Positions 44,654 to 52,819 of a DNA stretch of 64,000 nucleotides are shown piece by piece. Position 1 is the first letter of the stretch. The number at the start of each line of letters is the position of its first letter. This stretch comes from Caballeronia mineralivorans PML1(12) (GTDB taxonomy: Bacteria; Pseudomonadota; Gammaproteobacteria; Burkholderiales; Burkholderiaceae), in the NCBI RefSeq assembly GCF_001028175.1, contig NZ_AEJF01000136.1, positions 1 through 64,000 on the forward strand. Reading direction: 5' to 3'. The notes under the pieces were generated by a model. That model searched no databases. It saw only the letters and a list, made by a program, of their open reading frames with translations, and had not been told where the DNA came from. The position numbers and the translations under genes are program-made.

Positions 44654-45483
44654 ACACCACTGGACCGACGAAGTCGATCAAGCTCTGGCACGCGCCAGAC
44701 GTCATGGACGCCGTCATGCTCAAGGGCCAGTTCGTCGGCCACCGCTATCCGCCGCACGCGCACGACACGCATTGCCTTGCGGTGATTACGGGCGGGGCGC
44801 TGGCGGTCGAAGTTCAGGACGAGCGACGCGTGTGCCGCCGTGGCGACGTGATCGTCATTGATGCCGACGTGGTGCACGCCGGTTCGGCCGCCGGCGATGG
44901 GCAATGGAAGATGCGCGTGGCACATGTGCAGCCCGCAGCCCTGGCTGCCTATTGCGAGAGGCTTGGCATTCCCCGGCGCGAGCGGTTCGACATCCCGAGT
45001 CCGTTCGTCGCCGACGCTGAACTGTCACAGCAGCTCTACGGCGTGAACTGGTGTTCCGAGGTGGACGAGGACTGCTTCAAGCGCAGTGAAACGCTGGCCC
45101 GCGCCGTCATCGGCTTGCATGCCCGACACACGGGCCGGTCTGCCGCGCTGCCCGTGGTGCGCAGCGAGCCCGCGCTGGCGCGCGCGGTCAAGTCCCGGCT
45201 GCGCGACGAACTGCACGCACACCTGACCTTGTCGACGCTTGCGTGCGAGTTTGGCGTGACGCCTTTCGTGCTGCTGCGTGCCTTTGTGCGCGACGCGGGA
45301 TTGAGCCCGCATGCCTTCCAGCAACAGGAACGCGTGCGCAATGCGATGCCGTTGTTGCGAGCCGGCAGGCCCATCGCAGAGGTGGGCGCGCTAATGGGTT
45401 TTGCGGACCAACCGCACTTCACGCGCGTGTTCAAGCAGCAGACTGGCGTGACGCCGAAGGTCTATCAGGATGCCTTCTCATGA
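44650..45483 (+). CDS. AraC-family transcriptional regulator with cupin-like sensor
   Basis: 277 residues. N-terminal AraC_binding domain (about 20-150; VGHRYPPHAHDTHCLAVITGG, RRGDVIVIDADVVHAG) and C-terminal HTH (about 180-275; LHAHLTLSTLACEFGVTPFVLLRAFVRDAG, LRAGRPIAEVGALMGFADQPHFTRVFKQQTGVTP). It is the last gene of the operon with DUF2000, hydratase and quinone reductase and is co-transcribed with them, so it probably acts as an autoregulated activator of this cluster in response to a ligand of the pathway. Confidence 0.93.
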   Translation: MNTTGPTKSIKLWHAPDVMDAVMLKGQFVGHRYPPHAHDTHCLAVITGGALAVEVQDERRVCRRGDVIVIDADVVHAGSAAGDGQWKMRVAHVQPAALAAYCERLGIPRRERFDIPSPFVADAELSQQLYGVNWCSEVDEDCFKRSETLARAVIGLHARHTGRSAALPVVRSEPALARAVKSRLRDELHAHLTLSTLACEFGVTPFVLLRAFVRDAGLSPHAFQQQERVRNAMPLLRAGRPIAEVGALMGFADQPHFTRVFKQQTGVTPKVYQDAFS

Positions 45484-45908
45484 TGAGGTGATTTGACCGT
45501 GTGAGCTGCCGTGAAGGGCGTACACGGAAAAGCATCGGCGCGGATGTTGATCTGCAACGGTACAGAGAAAGCGAAAACTCTTTTCGAATTCCGCATTGGC
45601 ATAAACAGTTAGGATTCCAATGGATTTGTATCGTTATGTATCTAACCAAATACTTCATGCATCGGCTTACGAAACTACCTTTGGGCGAACATATTCGGAA
45701 TTCCCCTGCGTCGAAAGCGCCGGAGCCCCGTTGGCGAATGATAAGCGCGAAAGCGAGACAAGCGAAGTCGAAATGCATTGTCGCAATAACAAAGGCATTG
45801 TGACTTTAACCAACGTCAACACCCTGGGAATTGACGAATCGCAGTGCATGCACTAGCGATCAAATATCCAGTTGCCGCCCAACCTGGCGATCCAGACGAA
45901 GCTCCGGA
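45484..45908. other. Intergenic region, possibly one small gene
   Basis: About 425 bases, AT-richer than the flanking genes. One open frame, 45620-45856 (+), encodes 78 residues beginning MDLYRYVSNQILHASAYETT and has AGGA 5 bases upstream of its ATG, but it has no recognisable domain. I regard it as a doubtful small protein. It is followed immediately by the convergent lipoprotein genes. Confidence 0.35.
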
Positions 45909-46478
45909 CTACGTGGCTTTGACGAAATCCGGATCTTCGAAGAGCTTGCGAAGCAGATCCTGGAAGATGGCCGTGGTGTGGTTAAGTCCGTTCGACGCGG
46001 CGAGCACACCAAGAAACTCCGAATCCCACTGGGTGTTCACGCGCAGCAGTTTGTCATACCGGACGGTCTGGTCCCGTCTGACGACAAAGTGTGCCGCCAG
46101 TTCTGCCTTACCGTCTGTCACGTGGACTTCAAGCAGCGTTGCTTCCAACGTTGCAGTTGCGCTAGCGTCGTAATTCCCCGACGTTGACAGCTCGGTACGT
46201 ATCGCTTCGTTCAGGTATGAGGACCACGAACCGCTTCCGGGCGCAGAGAATCGAATGGCTCGCACCGATGTCTGAACGTCGGAGGGATCGGCTCCGGTCG
46301 TCACCCGGTAGCGTGCTTCAGGAGGAAGACGCGCTAGCGTCATCTGGTTCGCCACACTGGCCTGGTAGGACAGCACTTGCTGCGTGACGCACCCGCTCAC
46401 GGTCAGCGCACCAGCCAGGATCGCCGATCCGGCAAGCGATCTGGCAAAGCGCCGACGGGCTCCGGGGTAGCGTGTCAC
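45909..46478 (-). CDS. Lipoprotein of unknown function (second of pair)
   Basis: 189 residues. The signal peptide ends in lipobox TVSGC. The mature part has QQVLSYQASVANQMTLARL, then a beta-rich region (YRVTTGADPSDVQTSVRAIRF) and a C-terminal helical tail. No named family is recognised. The start overlaps the stop of the partner lipoprotein gene by 4 bases (ATGA), so both are made from one mRNA. It is likely anchored in the outer membrane. Confidence 0.75.
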   Translation of the reverse strand: MTRYPGARRRFARSLAGSAILAGALTVSGCVTQQVLSYQASVANQMTLARLPPEARYRVTTGADPSDVQTSVRAIRFSAPGSGSWSSYLNEAIRTELSTSGNYDASATATLEATLLEVHVTDGKAELAAHFVVRRDQTVRYDKLLRVNTQWDSEFLGVLAASNGLNHTTAIFQDLLRKLFEDPDFVKAT

Positions 46479-47080
46479 TGGGCCAGGTCCGACGACTGGT
46501 CGACTTCTTCGAGACTCTTGGCCACGATCTGTCGGATCATTGTGTCGGAGGCTTGTTGAATAGGCATCGGTTGAAGTCCCGCGGGGCCAGATGCGTTGCC
46601 GATCGTCGTGTAGATAGCGTGCTTGACCACCTTGGTCACTGCATCATGTTTAGGTTCGACGTAGTTGACGGTGCAGATATACCCATCGGTGACCATCGTG
46701 CCCACGAGGCCGAACGTCAGTCCGACACCGAATCCCTTGGCTGCTACGTTGTCTGTCAACGCGATGTTGTTGATTGAAATGGACAGCTTGCGGCCAGACG
46801 GTACAGGGTCGTACGACACCTGACTAAACAGGCCGGATTGCGATACCTGCTCGTACACGCGTGGTTTAACGGCCTCAGTAGCCCGTGCATTTGCTACGCC
46901 CTTGCTTTGGAATTCGACCAGCAACTGGATTGGCTGTGGGCTTGCGGACTTTTTCAGATCCGCGTAGTGCGGCTCGCCGAGCGACTGGTCCACATAGGAA
47001 TGTGGCGTCATGCAGGCGGAGAGCGATAGGGCAAGACCGATTGCACCGGCAAGCACGATTGTACGTTTCGTATTGAACAT
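46475..47080 (-). CDS. Lipoprotein of unknown function (first of pair)
   Basis: 201 residues. Signal peptide with lipobox SLSAC. The mature part includes PIQLLVEFQSKGVANARATEAVKPRVYEQV, KLSISINNIALTDNVAAKGFGVGLTF, a small hydrophobic Gly-rich stretch, and DTMIRQIVAKSLEEVDQ at the end. This resembles other small lipoproteins that form pairs in betaproteobacterial envelopes, but I do not know the function. Upstream lies a start-less open frame on the same strand that may be a third, broken member. Confidence 0.78.
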   Translation of the reverse strand: MFNTKRTIVLAGAIGLALSLSACMTPHSYVDQSLGEPHYADLKKSASPQPIQLLVEFQSKGVANARATEAVKPRVYEQVSQSGLFSQVSYDPVPSGRKLSISINNIALTDNVAAKGFGVGLTFGLVGTMVTDGYICTVNYVEPKHDAVTKVVKHAIYTTIGNASGPAGLQPMPIQQASDTMIRQIVAKSLEEVDQSSDLAQ

Positions 47081-47249
47081 AAATATCTCTTGTTTCTATT
47101 TTTTCGGATTATCTGGAAGAGAAGCTATCCCCGGTAGCCGCCGCTCGAGGGATCGGACTGCATCAGAAGCATCAGATGCATCGACCGACGAAAAGGCGCA
47201 TCTTCCTTTACGGCCCACAATTGCGATTCTTTAGGTTTCGTGGTCGGCG

Positions 47250-47507
47250 TTATTTTTTTGAAAGGCACTGGGCATCTAAGCGCTCGATGTCCCGCGGATC
47301 CTGAACATTGATCACCTCTGTCTGCATGGCAGGATTGGACTTCGCGACGGAATCGAGCGCTTCCTGTCGTCGTCCCTCGACGATCGCACGGTTGTCCAAC
47401 TGGGCGAAACGGATCGATTGCGCCAATTGGCAGGTGCGCGATACCGGACATCGCCCGATGGCCGCAACTGGGAAGGCCTGAACGGCCGTGATGGCCGAAC
47501 ATGATCG
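47250..47507 (-). pseudogene. Open frame with protein-like content but no start codon
   Basis: Read leftward, 85 sense codons lie between an upstream TAG (47510-47508) and a TAA (47252-47250). The translation looks like a real protein end (QLAQSIRFAQLDNRAIVEGR, SNPAMQTEVINVQDPRDIER, LDAQCLSKK), yet no ATG or GTG occurs before it; the only initiator-type codon is an internal TTG. It could be the 3' part of a third gene of the lipoprotein operon that lost its front end, or a frameshifted gene. Family unknown. Confidence 0.35.
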
Positions 47508-48004
47508 CTAGTCGCTTCGGGAGCAAGGCAGAAATGAGGGCAAGTTATGCGAGACTCGTATATGGCAGAAGTGTCGCGCTAGTCAGCTCTGACGTCCGGA
47601 GAGGGTTGGGTACTGCCGATAGTCGACAGGCAGGGGGCGGCCAGGAGCCGTCATTCGTGTCGTGAGGCACAAAGCGGACCTCCGACCTTGGTTGCCTCGT
47701 AGGAGCGGCGAACGCTATCGCCGCGCTTAGACCGGGGAACTGGCTCCAGCGAATAAACATTCGCATCCGAAAGTCATATACTGGCTCGGTCTGCCTGCTG
47801 TCTATCGCGCAGCTATGGTATGCGTTCGCATAACTATTCGAGCGGTATTGGTGCACTCGGTGCGGGAAGACTAACGGCGTTGTGCCCGCCTCGGATCGAA
47901 CGCCAGGGGCTGAGCCGTCTGCTTGCGCATGTTCTTTTGGCCAGGCGGGCGACGTGAAACCAAGTGGACCGAGCTTCACCTCAATTGCCTGTTTGGACGA
48001 AGCC
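47508..48004. other. Intergenic region with a dispersed repeat
   Basis: About 500 bases before the cNMP-reductase gene. A repeat copy at 47615-47657 is listed separately. A leftward frame spanning part of this stretch and the following gene is Ser/Arg-rich and looks like a shadow. The gene at 48005 probably has its promoter in the last 150 bases. Confidence 0.35.
47615..47657 (+). repeat. Dispersed intergenic repeat, copy R1
   Basis: 43 bases beginning GCCGAT and containing GACAGGCAG, GGGCGGCCA and ending TTCG. It agrees with the copy at 57998-58040 at about 35 of 43 positions counted by hand, with no gaps. Related but more diverged copies lie near 49760 and 61405. All are in non-coding DNA. 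Confidence 0.6.
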
Positions 48005-49657
48005 ATGCTGACAATCGACGACATCCGGGCGATTCCACTGTTTTCAACACTCCCCGACGACGAACTGGAACATCTCGCGCACACGTGCGCAGACCTGCAT
48101 CTGTGCGCGGGTGAGTTCGCGGTCCATGAAGGTGGAGAGCGCGCACTGTACGCCGTTGTGTCCGGCAAGATGGAAGTCATCAAGACGTTCGACGGTATCG
48201 AGCGCACGCTGGGCTGGCGTCTGCCCGGAACCATCTTTGGCGAGGTGCCGCTCGCGCTGAGTTCGCCGTTTCCAGGTGCCTATCGGGCCGCGGAGCCGTC
48301 GCGTGTCATGCGCGTGGACGCTCAGCGTTACTACGTACTTGCTGCGGCGTCGCCGGAAATTGCGTTCAAGATGGGCGCCCTTGCGCGTGAGCGGATTGGC
48401 GGACTGCAGGGCCTTTCCGCCGAGCCGCCCAAGGCCCGCGTGACCATGATTGGAAGTCGCTGGGACACCGCTTGTACCGCGTTGCGCGTGTTCCTCGCCC
48501 GCAACCAGATCAGCTACGACTGGATGACACGGGATGCGCCCGAAGTGACGGCGCGCTGGCCTGGAACCTGTCCGCCAGAGCAGGATTGCCCGGCATTGCG
48601 ACTGGTCGACGGGACGGTGCTGAGCCGACCTACGACACGAGAGCTTGCGGAGTTGCTGGGTCTGCAGACACAGCCTCGCCTCGCCGAATACGACACGATG
48701 ATCATTGGTGGCGGGCCGGCCGGTCTCGCTGCGGCAGTATACGGTGCGTCGGAAGGCTTGCGTACTGTGGTGCTGGAGCGCGAAGCGCCAGGCGGGCAGG
48801 CCGGGACCTCCTCGCGTATTGAGAATTACCTCGGCTTCCCCAACGGCGTGTCGGGCGACGAACTGGCGAGCCGTGCACTGCAGCAGGCAAGGCGGCTCGG
48901 TGCAGAGATTCTGGTGACACGGTCTGTCGCTCGAATCGATGTCGCCGGCCGTAGCGTTCACCTCGACGGAGGCGGCGTCATCCGGGCGCGAACGATCATT
49001 CTCGCGACTGGCGTCACGTGGCGCCGCCTCGCGATCGACGGCTTCGACCGGTTTATCGGTAAAGGCATTTACTACGGCGCGTCACGCAGCGAAGCGAACG
49101 CTACTCACGGCCTCGACGTGTATCTGATCGGCGGTGGGAACTCGGCCGGCCAGGCAGCGTTGTACTTTGCCAATCATGCGCGCATGGTTACGCTAGTCCT
49201 GCGAGGCGATTCGCTGGAGAAGAGCATGTCTCGCTACCTTGTCGAGCAGCTTCGTGGGAAGTCAAACGTAGGGGTGCAACTGCGATCGGACGTAGTCGGT
49301 GCGCACGGCGATACCCATCTGACAGCGATCGACGTACGCGATGGGTTGAGCGCAGAGGTGCGTCGACACGACTGCGGTGCATTGTTCGTGTTCATTGGCG
49401 CCGATGCAGAGACTGAGTGGTTGCCGGAGGAAATCGCACGCGATGTGCGCGGATATGTTCTCACCGGCGACGACGTCGTCAAGGCGGGACGCTGGTCCCA
49501 TAGCCGGGATCCCTACCTCCTCGAATCGAGTGTTCCTGGCGTGTTTGCCTGTGGGGATGTGAGATTGAGCCCGGTCAAGCGCGTCGCTTCAGCGGTCGGC
49601 GAAGGCAGCATGGCGATCGCGTTCGCGCACAAATATTTGCAGTACGACGCCAGATAG
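48005..49657 (+). CDS. Cyclic-nucleotide-binding domain fused to a TrxR-like FAD oxidoreductase
   Basis: 550 residues in three parts: a cNMP-binding domain (about 1-130; PLFSTLPDDELEHLAH, GTIFGEVPLALSSPFPGAY), a thioredoxin/glutaredoxin-like segment (about 145-225; RVTMIGSRWDTACTALRVFLA) and a thioredoxin-reductase-type module (IIGGGPAGLAAAVYGA near 233, GGQAGTSSRIENYLGFP, LIGGGNSAGQAALYF near 375, GVFACGDVR near 515). The CxxC expected around residue 355 is missing; it reads GKGIYYGASRSEAN. Such fusions may sense cAMP-like signals and transfer electrons to an unknown partner. Start at 48005 gives the domain at once; a longer frame from 47882 is less likely. Confidence 0.9.
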   Translation: MLTIDDIRAIPLFSTLPDDELEHLAHTCADLHLCAGEFAVHEGGERALYAVVSGKMEVIKTFDGIERTLGWRLPGTIFGEVPLALSSPFPGAYRAAEPSRVMRVDAQRYYVLAAASPEIAFKMGALARERIGGLQGLSAEPPKARVTMIGSRWDTACTALRVFLARNQISYDWMTRDAPEVTARWPGTCPPEQDCPALRLVDGTVLSRPTTRELAELLGLQTQPRLAEYDTMIIGGGPAGLAAAVYGASEGLRTVVLEREAPGGQAGTSSRIENYLGFPNGVSGDELASRALQQARRLGAEILVTRSVARIDVAGRSVHLDGGGVIRARTIILATGVTWRRLAIDGFDRFIGKGIYYGASRSEANATHGLDVYLIGGGNSAGQAALYFANHARMVTLVLRGDSLEKSMSRYLVEQLRGKSNVGVQLRSDVVGAHGDTHLTAIDVRDGLSAEVRRHDCGALFVFIGADAETEWLPEEIARDVRGYVLTGDDVVKAGRWSHSRDPYLLESSVPGVFACGDVRLSPVKRVASAVGEGSMAIAFAHKYLQYDAR

Positions 49658-49715
49658 CATTGGGTGCGACAGTGAGGCGTATGTGTGCTTGTCGTAGCGG
49701 ATTTCGATTGATTTT

Positions 49716-49792
49716 GAACGTCCGCTTCGATGAGTCGGATAGACCGCTTTGGGTCGCGTGCCGACGATCGTAGACAAGCAGTGATCGGCCAA
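49716..49792 (+). repeat. Dispersed intergenic repeat, copy R2
   Basis: Starts GAACGTCCGCT and holds GGGTCGCGTGCCG, ATCG, GACAAGCAG and ATCGGCC. The first ~75 bases align with 61357-61432, including an identical 13-base GGGTCGCGTGCCG. The second half is a diverged form of the 43-base unit seen at 47615 and 57998. It lies in the 258-base gap between the reductase gene and the acetyltransferase remnant. Confidence 0.5.
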
Positions 49793-49915
49793 TCTTAGTT
49801 ATGCCGACCAACGATTGCCCAATTCCGCTTTCGGACCCCGCTCGGAGGAACGACGGCGCCGTGAATCGGAGGCAAATCAACGTGCGGAATGGACCACTCG
49901 CGTCGATAACATATC

Positions 49916-50098
49916 GTGTCAGCGAATAATCAATATGGTTTGAACACCATCGTCGTTGACGTCAAATCGGACGTATGCCGCGTCGTCGAAGACGTATTGC
50001 TAACAGGAAGAAAGGATAAAGCAACTGCGCAGTTTTATGAGTCAGCAGGTTTTGACGGGCATGAAAAGCTCGCATTCATCGCGAAGCCAAGGCGGTAA
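49916..50098 (+). pseudogene. GNAT N-acetyltransferase remnant
   Basis: 60 codons from a GTG. The C-terminal half, LLTGRKDKATAQFYESAGFDGHEKLAFIAKP, is the closing part of a GNAT acetyltransferase (strand, then the xFYESAGF helix start). Before it only VVEDV, the strand that normally precedes the acetyl-CoA loop, is present, and the R/QxxGxG loop that should lie between is missing, so an internal deletion is likely. It is too short to fold as a GNAT enzyme. Confidence 0.6.
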
Positions 50099-50238
50099 TC
50101 CGCGAAGCGACTGACCTCCAGGCATCAGCATGTTGAGATGTTCTGATTACGGCCATCATTTTTCCCGCAAGTGTCGGGGGAACGCGTGATTAACAATTCC
50201 TGCGACAAACTTTCGTACTTACAGCTCACCATTGATAG

Positions 50239-51378
50239 TCAACGAGTTGATATCGGGCCGATCGCCGCTCTGCCGCTTTCCGTCAGCCTACCACAGCGAT
50301 AAACATCGAACGGCGGGTCGCCGATCCAGGAATAGTAGATCAGCGCCACGAGACGCTTCTCCTGGGTCAGTTGACCGAAGTCTCCCATCATTTCCTGCAC
50401 GAGTGCGCTGCGCGAATGTTCATCTGAAGGGCAGACTTTATTGGCATTCGTAAATCCCCACTCCGTAACCCAGCAAGGTTTGCCATCTGGCAAACCGACG
50501 GGAGAGCACACAGGCGTCACCAACCCCTGCAAGCGTCGCAAACGATGTGTTGCGGAGACCTGATTACCGGGACCATCGGCCCAAGGATAGGTGTGAAGGT
50601 TGTAGGCATCGACGAGCTTATCCAACCCGTTCGCGCGGAAAAATGCCAATGTTGCGCCGACGCTGACTCCATCATATTTCTTGGGCGTTGGCCATGGCCC
50701 CTCCTGCACGATGTCGACAAGGCTCGTCGGAAGCAGCGGCGTCTGCCGGTTGAGTTTCGAATGATCCCGTGCCTGTTTCAGCGCCGCCAACTCCTTCAGA
50801 TATTGCAGATAACCCTTCGCGACTTGCTGCCCTTCCGGATCATGGTAAAGATCGTTCAGACCAAGGACTTTCCCCTCTCCGGGCAAGCTAAAGTCCGGAT
50901 TGTTTCCGGCCATATTGATCTCGTTTTCCAATTCCAGTGCGGCCAGAACAATCCCGTCGGCATCCAGCTTGTCCATCACCTGCTGGAAATATTGTCCGGA
51001 AAGCTCAGGGTCCAAAGCAGAGAGTTGCGGCCCCGCCCACATGCCCGGAAATTCATTTGGGCGATACGGGCGAACTGGCGCATTAGGAGTGTATTTCCCA
51101 TGCAGGATCAAAACCGTCGCAATTCCTTGTGCGTTGGCTCGCTGGACGAAATCGATGTTTTTATCCAGATCCTCCTCGATGCCAAAGCGGATGACGTGGA
51201 CGCCGGCAACTTTCAGATTGGCGAGGGCGGTATTCTGATCGGCCACGCTGTACTGTAGCGGATGAACAAAGTTGACGCCGCGCACGACGTCTTGTGCTTG
51301 CGCCGAGCTCCCGAACTGTAAAGAGATGAGAAGAACGCAGACAGATATCAAGCCTCCATATCGCTTCATTACGGGCAT
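50239..51378 (-). CDS. Secreted clan-A (TIM barrel) glycoside hydrolase-like protein
   Basis: 379 residues. Signal peptide MPVMKRYGGLISVCVLLISL ending near SSAQAQ. The mature part begins RGVNFVHPLQY and follows the eight-stranded barrel scheme: VIRFGIEEDLDKNI, ATVLILHGKY, a putative acid/base in ALELENEIN, an acidic pair further on, and a putative nucleophile in CWVTEWGF. This arrangement (Glu on strand 4, Glu on strand 7) is that of GH5/GH39-type enzymes. The ATG at 51378 with GGAG 8 bases upstream is preferred. It lies in tandem with a GH16 gene, pointing to degradation or trimming of an extracellular polysaccharide. Confidence 0.8.
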   Translation of the reverse strand: MPVMKRYGGLISVCVLLISLQFGSSAQAQDVVRGVNFVHPLQYSVADQNTALANLKVAGVHVIRFGIEEDLDKNIDFVQRANAQGIATVLILHGKYTPNAPVRPYRPNEFPGMWAGPQLSALDPELSGQYFQQVMDKLDADGIVLAALELENEINMAGNNPDFSLPGEGKVLGLNDLYHDPEGQQVAKGYLQYLKELAALKQARDHSKLNRQTPLLPTSLVDIVQEGPWPTPKKYDGVSVGATLAFFRANGLDKLVDAYNLHTYPWADGPGNQVSATHRLRRLQGLVTPVCSPVGLPDGKPCWVTEWGFTNANKVCPSDEHSRSALVQEMMGDFGQLTQEKRLVALIYYSWIGDPPFDVYRCGRLTESGRAAIGPISTR

Positions 51379-51445
51379 GAAGTTCTCCATCCATCAAACG
51401 TTGTCGGTGCTGGAATTCACGTGACAAATCCTGGTCCACCGCCAC

Positions 51446-52297
51446 TCACCGCTCGCTGGCTTTGAGTCCGATGACGCGAAGCGATTTCACTACCATGCCG
51501 TGCCCCTCAGGATGGTCCGGGACACTGCCACCCGCCCAATCCGCCAGTGCAGCGGATAACCAGATATTGACGGGTCCCTTGATGGCGTCATTGGTTACCA
51601 AGGCCGCGACGGGTTCCCCATCGACTTCAAAAATCAACTCTTTCGGGGTCCACAAAACACCATAGTCATGAAAACCATAGGAAAGGTTATCGGTGAACTT
51701 CGCGCCAAATCCGACCCCAGCATGCTTTTCGCTCTTATCCGTAGGCCAGTACTGCAATCCAATATGGCTGTAGTTCGGATATTGGACCTCGCCAATGTCG
51801 ATTTCGTAGTGGTCTTGGGTGGTCAACCAGAAAGCATTGTTCATACCCTTGATGTCAGCAATTTTTATCGTGGCCTCAAAGAAACCATAGGAGTACTGTG
51901 CCTTGGTAAAGATCGAACCGGTAGACCAACGCGCGCGACAATCAGTGGCGACCAAAGTCGCAAATCTCGCCCCGACATTCGATGTTTCCACGTTACCGGG
52001 CCGACGGCACGATTTAAGGGCTGCGAGATCGTCGGTCTGAGCCGTCCAATCCGACCGAAGCTCGTCAGGTTTTGAGAAGGTTGTTGTAAAGATCGGTGCC
52101 ATTGAACGATAACCCGCTATAAGTGCTTGATCTGCAGCCGTAACCGGCCGCCTTATACCGAATGGCTGATTCGGAGACCCGAACGTAACTGGTCCGGAAA
52201 GGCTTGTTGCCAGTGCGAACGAACTCATCAGCGCACCGGCTATAGCAGCAGAAAGCGCACGAACAAGCATTGCCGGGAAGACGTTGGTTTTCGGCAT
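51446..52297 (-). CDS. Secreted glycoside hydrolase family 16 protein
   Basis: 283 residues. Signal peptide, then a beta-sandwich typical of GH16: FTTTFSKPDELRSDWTAQ, WSTGSIFTKAQYSYGFFEATIKIA, the catalytic motif YEIDIGEVQ (ExDxxE with nucleophile and acid/base Glu), YGFHDYGVLWTPKELIFEVDGEPV. GH16 enzymes cut beta-1,3/1,4 glucans, galactans and related polymers. It is the upstream gene of the pair with the clan-A glycosidase (67-base gap). Together with the beta-propeller lipoprotein and the acyltransferases to the right it suggests an exopolysaccharide locus. Confidence 0.9.
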   Translation of the reverse strand: MPKTNVFPAMLVRALSAAIAGALMSSFALATSLSGPVTFGSPNQPFGIRRPVTAADQALIAGYRSMAPIFTTTFSKPDELRSDWTAQTDDLAALKSCRRPGNVETSNVGARFATLVATDCRARWSTGSIFTKAQYSYGFFEATIKIADIKGMNNAFWLTTQDHYEIDIGEVQYPNYSHIGLQYWPTDKSEKHAGVGFGAKFTDNLSYGFHDYGVLWTPKELIFEVDGEPVAALVTNDAIKGPVNIWLSAALADWAGGSVPDHPEGHGMVVKSLRVIGLKASER

Positions 52298-52600
52298 TTA
52301 GTGTTCTTCGTCAGTGATCGCGGTACGCCGGCGTCGGGCAGCCCATTGGTTGGAGCGCATCGTTTATTTCGCGAATACTGGAGGGTAACTCATTCGACAT
52401 GGCGAAGTTGTGTCTGTCGATCGCGAGTGTCCGTCCCTTAGAAAGTTGCATGGCTGCAGTGGCTCGACATCTGTTCGTGGCGGATAGACCAGAATCGGTT
52501 GCGGCTGTTCGACATCGGTGCCCGGATCGATAGCAATCAAAGCGCTCGAATTTGGAAGACGCCTCCGAACCGGTTAAGGGTTGGCCGATGACGGCCTCAG
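52298..52600. other. Intergenic region, no gene seen
   Basis: About 300 bases upstream of the GH16 gene. It contains GTTCG and GGTTGCGG words that recall degenerate dispersed repeats of this region, but no alignable copy was found. The GH16 promoter should lie at its left edge. Confidence 0.3.
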
Positions 52601-52750
52601 TCAGACCGTAGATCCCGATACCGTCACTGTATAGTCATCGTGCAACCGTAATACCGCAACAGTCTTGCGGAATGCCTTCGCCTGCTCAGCAAGCGCTCGC
52701 GACGCGGCCGACACCTGTTCGACCAAGGCAGCGTTTTGTTGCCGCCCTCT
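52601..52750 (-). pseudogene. Chemoreceptor (MCP) C-terminal remnant
   Basis: On the minus strand the reading QQNAALVEQVSAASRALAEQ, then AKAFRKTVAVLRL, matches the C-terminal end of the methyl-accepting chemotaxis protein signalling domain as found in many Burkholderia receptors. The preceding sequence is unrelated, so only about 35 codons of receptor remain, cut off by a rearrangement. The frame then runs on for 13 more codons to a stop. Confidence 0.6.
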
Positions 52751-52819
52751 GCTTGAAATACACTCCCGGTTTAATGCCCCTAGCTTCGGCCAACCTAGCT
52801 TAACCAAGGTGAGGGTCTC

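Noticed and set aside
47545-48234. 229-codon leftward frame before and into the cNMP-reductase gene
   Set aside because: Ser/Pro/Arg-rich, no family, and half of it is antisense to the cNMP-binding domain.
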